A stretch of DNA of 34,022 bases, taken from positions 1 to 34,022 of the forward strand of contig JAHEJE010000002.1 of NCBI GenBank assembly GCA_024639035.1. The letters run 5' to 3'. This document shows positions 28,587-34,022 of this stretch, piece by piece. The DNA is from Alphaproteobacteria bacterium (GTDB lineage: Bacteria > Pseudomonadota > Alphaproteobacteria > Rhizobiales > Aestuariivirgaceae). Under the pieces are notes generated by a model. It had not been told where the DNA came from and ran no database searches. It saw only the letters and a list, made by a program, of their open reading frames with translations. Positions within the stretch are counted from its first letter, which is position 1. The number at the start of each line of letters is the position of its first letter. The translations under genes were made by a program, and so were the position numbers.

Positions 28587-31439
28587 GTGGCCGAACACTC
28601 TGTAACCGCGGTCCTGGGGCCGACCAACACCGGCAAGACCCATTTAGCGGTTGAGCGCATGCTCGCCCATGCGAGCGGCATGATCGGCCTGCCGCTCCGA
28701 CTGCTGGCGCGCGAGGTGTTCGATCGCGTGTGCGCCAGACTGGATGCATCCAAGGTCGCGCTGATTACCGGCGAGGAAAAGATCGTTCCGGCGGATGCCC
28801 GCTACTGGATCTGTACGGTGGAGGCGATGCCTTCGGAGATCGAGGTCGATTTTCTTGCTGTCGACGAGGTCCAACTGGCCAGCGACTTCGAACGCGGGCA
28901 CATCTTTACCGACCGCATCCTGCATCGCCGCGGGCGGCGCGAAACCATGCTGCTGGGTGCCGACACGATGCGAAACCTGCTCGGCGAGGTGCTGCCCAGT
29001 GTTCAGTTCACCCACCGCCCGCGCCTGTCAAAGCTGTCCTATGCCGGCCAGAAGAAAGTCTCGCGGCTGCCGCGCCGCGCCGCCGTGGTCGGTTTTTCTG
29101 CCGAAACCGTCTATACGCTGGCGGAACTGATCCGGCGCCAGCGTGGCGGCGCCGCGGTGGTGCTCGGCGCGCTCAGCCCGCGCACCCGCAACGCTCAGGT
29201 AGAGCTGTATCAATCCGGCGATGTCGATTACATCGTCGCCACCGACGCGATCGGCATGGGGCTCAACATGGATGTCGACCATGTGGCTTTTGCCGCAACC
29301 CGCAAGTTCGACGGCTTTCAGTTCCGCGATCTCACAGCCGGCGAGCTCGGCCAGATCGCCGGGCGCGCCGGACGCCACCTGAACGACGGCACGTTCGGTG
29401 TGACCGGCAAGGCGGCTCCGTTCGACGGCGAAATGATCGAACAACTGGAAAATCATCAGTTTCCCCCGGTGCGGGTGCTGCAATGGCGCAACCGCAACCT
29501 GTCGCTGGGATCGCTTGACGCCCTGATTGCCAGCCTCGGCCAGCTGCCGCGCCGGCCCGGCCTGACCCGGGCCCAGCCGGCCGCCGACGTCGAAGCCCTG
29601 GAATTTCTGGCCCGTGATCCGGATATGCGCGGGCGTGTCACGAACCGCGAACTGGTGGCGAAACTCTGGGATGTCTGCCAGATCCCCGACTACCGCAACA
29701 TCACCGGCGCCGAACATGCCCATCTGGTGCAGAACGTCTTCGGCTTCCTCACCGGCCCCGGCGGCACGATCCCGGCAGACTGGTTCGCCCGGCAGCTCTC
29801 CTATTGCGATCGCGACGACGGCGACATAGACGCGCTGTCGGCCCGCATTGCCCATGTGCGCACCTGGACGTTCGTCGCCAACCGGGCCGAATGGATCAAG
29901 GACGCCCGGCACTGGCAGGCGCGCACCCGTGAAATCGAAGACAAACTATCGGATGCCTTGCATAATCGGCTGTCGCAGCGTTTTATCGACCGCAAGACGG
30001 CTGTATTGATGAAGCGTCTGCGCCAGAAGGAAGAGATCATGTCGGTGGTGGAAGAAAACGGCGACGTCAAGGTGGAGGGCGAACTGGTCGGCCGCATTGC
30101 CGGCCTGCGGTTTGCGCCCAGCGAGGCGGCACCCGCCAAGCCGGTGAAGGAGGCAGTGGACGCCGCGGTCGCCGCTGAACTGCTGGCCCGCGCCCAGGCC
30201 ATCGCCGCGGCACCCGACCCGGATTTCACGCTCAGCGCCGAGGGCACCGTGGACTGGCAGGATGCCGCCATCGCCAGCCTGGCTGCCGGACCGGCCGGCC
30301 TGAAGCCGAAAATCAGCCTGAGCGCCGACGATGCGCTGACCGGGCCAGACCGCGATGCGGTGGCAATGCGGATGGAGAAGTTCGTACAGCGTCACATCGC
30401 CGGGGTTCTGGAGCCGTTGATTGCGATGTCCGAGGCCGAGGACTTGACCGGAACGGCGCGCGGGCTGGCCTTCCGCTTGGTCGAGAATTACGGCGTCCTG
30501 CCTAGGGCCGAGGTTGCCGAGGAGGTGAAATCGCTCGACCAGGACGCGCGCGCGACATTGCGCAGGTTCGGGGTCCGCTTCGGGGCCATTCACGTCTTCG
30601 TTCCCGCTCTTTTGAAGCCAGCGGCAACGCAGCTGCGGGTGCTGCTGTGGCGCCTGCAGGGCGAAGCCAGCGGGGCACTCGAAGCCGGGATCCTGCCGGC
30701 AATCCCCGGTCAGGGTCTGACCTCGGTGGGCCACGACCCCAAGGTGCCGGAGGCCTTCTATCAGATCACCGGTTTCAAGCCGTGCGGCGGGCGTGCCGTG
30801 CGCATCGATATGCTTGAACGCTTGTCCGACATGATCCGCTCGCGGGTGTTCTGGCGGCCCCAATTCGAAGGCGAGGCAAGGCCCAACGGCTCGGTCGAGG
30901 GCGGCGGCTTCGTCGTCATCCCCGACATGATGTCGCTGGTGGGTTGCTCGGGCGACGATTTCGAGGCCATTCTGCAGGCCCTGGATTTCAGGTCGCAAAG
31001 CCGCCCGGCCGCTGAGGTGAAAGTGGCGCTGGAGGCTCCCAAGCCAGCCGGCAAGCCGGGAACCGAAACGCCGTGCACGCCCGCAGACGGGGAACAGGTC
31101 GCGGCTGAGCAGGACCCGGCTGCAAGCGCTGCACAAACGCCGGCGCCGGAGGCCACCGAAGCCGACGGAGCAGCGCAGGATGCAGAGACGGAACCGGCCG
31201 GCGAGGAGGTCGTCACCGTGGAGGTGTGGTGGCCCAACGGCACCGGACCGTTCAAGGCAAGGTCAAAGGCCAGGCGCCCGCGCCCGGCCGGCAAGAAACA
31301 CAACACCGGACCCAAGCCAGCGCAGCGTAAACAGCAGAAAACGAACGCGCGCCGCGCCGGCAAGCGCGACATCCGACCGGAAGATTCCCCGTTTGCCGCG
31401 CTCGGCGCCCTCAGGGCCCGGCTCAGCGAAAAGAGCTGA
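28587..31439 (+). CDS. Suv3-like DEAD/DEAH-box helicase (mitochondrial SUV3-type)
   Basis: GTG start; VTAVLGPTNTGKTHLAVERMLAHASGMIGLPLRLLAREVFDRV..ALITGEEKIVP..YWICTVEAMP..FLAVDEVQLASDFERGHIFTDRILHRRG; helicase C motifs VATDAIGMGLNMDVDHVAF and GELGQIAGRAGRH. Pro/Ala/Lys-rich C-terminal tail. Confidence 0.9.
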   Translation: MAEHSVTAVLGPTNTGKTHLAVERMLAHASGMIGLPLRLLAREVFDRVCARLDASKVALITGEEKIVPADARYWICTVEAMPSEIEVDFLAVDEVQLASDFERGHIFTDRILHRRGRRETMLLGADTMRNLLGEVLPSVQFTHRPRLSKLSYAGQKKVSRLPRRAAVVGFSAETVYTLAELIRRQRGGAAVVLGALSPRTRNAQVELYQSGDVDYIVATDAIGMGLNMDVDHVAFAATRKFDGFQFRDLTAGELGQIAGRAGRHLNDGTFGVTGKAAPFDGEMIEQLENHQFPPVRVLQWRNRNLSLGSLDALIASLGQLPRRPGLTRAQPAADVEALEFLARDPDMRGRVTNRELVAKLWDVCQIPDYRNITGAEHAHLVQNVFGFLTGPGGTIPADWFARQLSYCDRDDGDIDALSARIAHVRTWTFVANRAEWIKDARHWQARTREIEDKLSDALHNRLSQRFIDRKTAVLMKRLRQKEEIMSVVEENGDVKVEGELVGRIAGLRFAPSEAAPAKPVKEAVDAAVAAELLARAQAIAAAPDPDFTLSAEGTVDWQDAAIASLAAGPAGLKPKISLSADDALTGPDRDAVAMRMEKFVQRHIAGVLEPLIAMSEAEDLTGTARGLAFRLVENYGVLPRAEVAEEVKSLDQDARATLRRFGVRFGAIHVFVPALLKPAATQLRVLLWRLQGEASGALEAGILPAIPGQGLTSVGHDPKVPEAFYQITGFKPCGGRAVRIDMLERLSDMIRSRVFWRPQFEGEARPNGSVEGGGFVVIPDMMSLVGCSGDDFEAILQALDFRSQSRPAAEVKVALEAPKPAGKPGTETPCTPADGEQVAAEQDPAASAAQTPAPEATEADGAAQDAETEPAGEEVVTVEVWWPNGTGPFKARSKARRPRPAGKKHNTGPKPAQRKQQKTNARRAGKRDIRPEDSPFAALGALRARLSEKS

Positions 31440-31448
31440 GGCCGGGGC

Positions 31449-31772
31449 TTGTCGGCGGATATCAGCCAGCGGGCCGACAAATGGCTGTGGCATGCCCGGT
31501 TGGTCAAGACCCGCACGCTGGCCGGTGAGTTGGTTGCGCGCGGCCGGCTGCGGGTCAACCGGCGCAAGGTGCGCAAGGCTTCGACGCCGGTGCGCCCGGG
31601 CGACATCCTGACCTTCTTCCATGGCGGCCGGGTGCGCACCATCCGGGTGGTCGGGCGCTCTGACCGCCGCGGGCCGGCTGCCGAGGCGCAACAGCTTTAC
31701 GTCGATCTCGATGACGGCTCGCAGGACGGATGCGTACTATCAACGCATGGTGATCAAATTGGGGGTGCGTAA
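31449..31772 (+). CDS. S4-domain RNA-binding protein (Hsp15-like)
   Basis: TTG start; ISQRADKWLWHARLVKTRTLAGELVARGRLRVNRRKVRKASTPVRPGDILTF. Confidence 0.9.
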   Translation: MSADISQRADKWLWHARLVKTRTLAGELVARGRLRVNRRKVRKASTPVRPGDILTFFHGGRVRTIRVVGRSDRRGPAAEAQQLYVDLDDGSQDGCVLSTHGDQIGGA

Positions 31773-31861
31773 TCACGCCTGGCTTGCTATATGGCGCCGG
31801 TTGGCTATGTCCGGCCCCGGGCCGACAGTGATGAGACGCAAACAGGATAGTTGTTGAGAGC

Positions 31862-32200
31862 ATGACATACATCGTCATCGAGAATTGCATCAAATGCAAA
31901 TACATGGACTGTGTGGAGGTCTGCCCGGTCGATTGCTTCTATGAGGGTGAGACCATGCTGGTCATTCATCCCGACGAATGCATCGATTGCGGCGTGTGCG
32001 AACCTGAATGCCCGGCCGAGGCGATCAAGCCCGACACCGAGCCGGGGCTGGAGAAGTGGCTGCAGCTCAACACCGAATATGCCGACGTCTGGCCGAACAT
32101 CACCATCAAGCGCGAACAGGCGCCCGATGCCGAAAAGCACGACGGCGAAGAGGGAAAGTTCGAAAAGTACTTTACCACCGAACCGGGCGAAGGCGATTGA
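31862..32200 (+). CDS. fdxA: Ferredoxin FdxA (7Fe-8S type)
   Basis: [55 protein letters not shown], two cysteine clusters. Confidence 0.95.
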   Translation: MTYIVIENCIKCKYMDCVEVCPVDCFYEGETMLVIHPDECIDCGVCEPECPAEAIKPDTEPGLEKWLQLNTEYADVWPNITIKREQAPDAEKHDGEEGKFEKYFTTEPGEGD

Positions 32201-32222
32201 GGTTAGAGCCCTCGAATTACAT

Positions 32223-32240
32223 CTAGGGTCAGGACCCTAG
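32223..32240. repeat. Perfect palindrome CTAGGGTC-AG-GACCCTAG
   Basis: 8-bp arms with a 2-nt spacer, 22 bp after the fdxA stop. Confidence 0.6.
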
Positions 32241-32382
32241 TCAGCGCTCACGTTGTTAACCAAGTCGCCGTAAGAATCGGCGTGACCGGGGCTTGCGCGC
32301 ACTTTTGCCTCCCGCAACGCTTTAATATTCCCTAATAATGTGTTATATATATCGGAATGCAGTAATTCTGGTGCGAAATAAT

Positions 32383-32412
32383 CCGAGTCCCCGCGGGCTC
32401 GGGCTTTTTTTC
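32383..32412 (+). terminator. Probable intrinsic terminator
   Basis: CCGAGTCCCCGCGGGCTCGGGC followed by T8; lies upstream of carD and about 180 bp downstream of fdxA. Confidence 0.7.
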
Positions 32413-32638
32413 GGACAAATGAAGAGGTGGGTTCAACGCCGGATTGTGGGAATTTTCCGGCGCACGGGCGTTACTTCGAATTTGCAGCATTGAGGATCCG
32501 GGGCGATCGGATCCGGGCCGTTGGCCGACCGGAGGCAGAGACCAGAAAGTTCAGGGCTTTCCCGCCGGACGGGGCAATCGATTGAATCAGAAACGGTGCC
32601 TGTCGCAGGCATCGAAGAGTGGCGAGGTAGGAACAAGT

Positions 32639-33214
32639 ATGGCAGGTCAGAAAAAAACAACAGCCAAGAAGCTGAAATTCAAGACCAATGAATTCGTGGT
32701 GTATCCGACCCACGGCGTCGGCAAGATCGTCGATATCGAGGAACAGGAAATCGCCGGTGCGCGGCTTGAGTTGTACGTTATCGATTTCGACAAGGAAAAG
32801 ATGCGCTTGCGGGTTCCGACCAACAAGTCGGAAAGCGTCGGCATGCGCAAGCTGTCCGACAAGGTTCTGGCCGAACAGGCATTGAAGGTCCTCAAGGGCC
32901 GGGCGCGGGTCAAGCGCACCATGTGGTCGCGGCGGGCGCAGGAGTATGAAGCCAAGATCAACTCCGGCGACCTGATCGCCGTTGCCGAGGTCGTGCGTGA
33001 CCTGTTCCGCACCGACCGGCAGCCTGAGCAGTCGTATTCCGAGCGCCAGCTTTATGAAGCCGCACTCGACCGCATGGCGCGCGAGATCGCGGCGGTGAAG
33101 AAGTACGACGAAGCCGCGGCGATTTCCGAGATCGAGAGCATCATGGAGAATTCCGTGAGCCGCGCGGTCAAGGAGCCCGAGACCGACGACGAGGACGCCG
33201 AAAAAGCCGCCTGA
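32639..33214 (+). CDS. carD: CarD family transcriptional regulator
   Basis: ATG at 32639: MAGQKKTTAKKLKFKTNEFVVYPTHGVGKIVDIEEQEIAGARLELYVIDFDKEKMRLRVPTNKSESVGMRKLSD. Confidence 0.95.
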   Translation: MAGQKKTTAKKLKFKTNEFVVYPTHGVGKIVDIEEQEIAGARLELYVIDFDKEKMRLRVPTNKSESVGMRKLSDKVLAEQALKVLKGRARVKRTMWSRRAQEYEAKINSGDLIAVAEVVRDLFRTDRQPEQSYSERQLYEAALDRMAREIAAVKKYDEAAAISEIESIMENSVSRAVKEPETDDEDAEKAA

Positions 33215-33242
33215 CCCGGATCGGAAATTGCAATCGTAAAAC

Positions 33243-33272
33243 AGCCCGGCAGCCCGCTCTGCCGGGCTTTTT
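33243..33272 (+). terminator. Intrinsic terminator of carD
   Basis: AGCCCGGCA-GCCCGCTC-TGCCGGGCT followed by a T run, 29 bp after the carD stop. Confidence 0.85.
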
Positions 33273-33348
33273 CGTTGCCGCACCGCGAAAGCCGTTTGGC
33301 CGTGCCCTGGTTTGCAGTATACAAACGCATAGCCAGCCACGGCCATCC

Positions 33349-33425
33349 GGCCCCGTAGCTCAGCAGGATAGAGCATCAGATTCCTAATCTGAGGGTCGCA
33401 GGTTCGAATCCTGCCGGGGTCACCA
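33349..33425 (+). tRNA. tRNA-Arg (anticodon CCT)
   Basis: Cloverleaf readable: acceptor GGCCCCG/CGGGGTC, anticodon stem-loop TCAGA-TTCCTAA-TCTGA, T arm GCAGG-TTCGAAT-CCTGC, encoded CCA. Confidence 0.95.
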
Positions 33426-33560
33426 ATAAATTCAGCTACTTAAATCATATTCGCTGATTCATAAAGATTTTTTGGTGCAAATTTGGTGCAATTCGTGCTA
33501 ACAATCTAAGATATTACACCACAATGCAGGGCCAAGGAGGGCACTGCTTGGGGAGCATCT

Positions 33561-34022
33561 ATGGCATACATCCAGCAGCGTTTGGGTAAGGACGGAAAGC
33601 CGCGATATCGCGTTCAGATTCGTAAGAAGGGCCATCCACCCCAGACAATGACGTTCAGTCGAAAGACCGATGCCCGGAACTGGGCACAGTCGGTTGAAGC
33701 TGCGATTGAGGAAGGCAGATTCAAGAATCTCTCCAAAGCCAAACACCATACCGTTTCCGAACTGATCGACCGATACATTTCAGACTACCTTCCCCGCAAG
33801 CCTCGTTCACAAGAGTTACAAAGCCAGCAGTTGGCTTGGTGGAAGAAGCAGGTCGGAGCACTTAAGCTGGCTGATCTGACATCGGACATAGTTGTCGAAG
33901 AACGTAACAAGTTGGCTAAGCGGGCATTAGCCAACGGCAAGACAATCAGCCCGGGAACCGTCAACCGCTATCTCGCCGCCCTAAGCCACGTTCTCACCAT
34001 TGCGGTCAAGGAACTCAAGTGG
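33561..34022 (+). CDS. Tyrosine-type site-specific integrase, N-terminal part (truncated by window end)
   Basis: Open frame to the window end: MAYIQQRLGKDGKPRYRVQIRKKGHPPQTMTFSRKTDARNWAQSVEAAIEEGRFKNLSKAKHHTVSELIDRYISDYLPRKPRSQELQSQQLAWWKKQVGALKLADLTSDIVVEERNKLAKRALANGKTISPGTVNRYLAALSHVLTIAVKELKW, an arm-binding and SAM-like N-terminus of phage-type integrases. Immediately downstream of a tRNA. Confidence 0.88.
   Translation, partial: MAYIQQRLGKDGKPRYRVQIRKKGHPPQTMTFSRKTDARNWAQSVEAAIEEGRFKNLSKAKHHTVSELIDRYISDYLPRKPRSQELQSQQLAWWKKQVGALKLADLTSDIVVEERNKLAKRALANGKTISPGTVNRYLAALSHVLTIAVKELKW

Noticed and set aside
29946-31136. 396-aa minus-strand ORF
   Set aside because: Antisense to the Suv3-like helicase; no domain recognised.
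1-34022. CRISPR arrays, toxin-antitoxin modules, restriction-modification or biosynthetic gene clusters
   Set aside because: I saw no regularly spaced repeat array and no recognisable genes of these systems; coding content is core metabolism and information processing apart from the truncated integrase.

Overview
The window reads as chromosomal backbone from an alphaproteobacterium, most likely Hyphomicrobiales/Rhizobiales-like judged by gene content and order. A probable mobile-element boundary begins at the right edge. Minus-strand block (1-13.8 kb): addA (3' end off-window), addB, a MurU-like nucleotidyltransferase, a TsaE-AmgK-type fusion, a PAS multi-domain DivL-like pseudo-histidine kinase with Tyr at the H-box position, ahcY, HPr and an EIIA-Man-like PTS protein. 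Then come an SLC13-type permease, an orphan Flp pilin, a YafK-like L,D-transpeptidase lipoprotein, accA, xerD with a 46-aa small membrane ORF, aroK-aroB-CorC/HlyC-type protein, bolA, a J-domain protein, cobS-cobT, rpmB, a DUF3108-like protein, a Suv3-like helicase, an S4/Hsp15-like protein, a ferredoxin and carD. The window closes with tRNA-Arg(CCT) and the 5' part of a tyrosine-type integrase. I see no convincing multi-gene novel defence or biosynthetic system; nearly all the coding content is housekeeping. The items most worth a second look are the DivL-type Tyr substitution, the tRNA-Arg/integrase junction whose cargo lies beyond the window, a 33-bp-arm palindrome between cobT and rpmB, several unexplained intergenic palindromes (upstream of ahcY, between bolA and the J-domain gene, downstream of fdxA), a near-identical 16-nt motif upstream of both the Suv3-like helicase and carD, and a terminator-ended region upstream of carD. 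All identifications come from reading motifs by eye; no database search was run.
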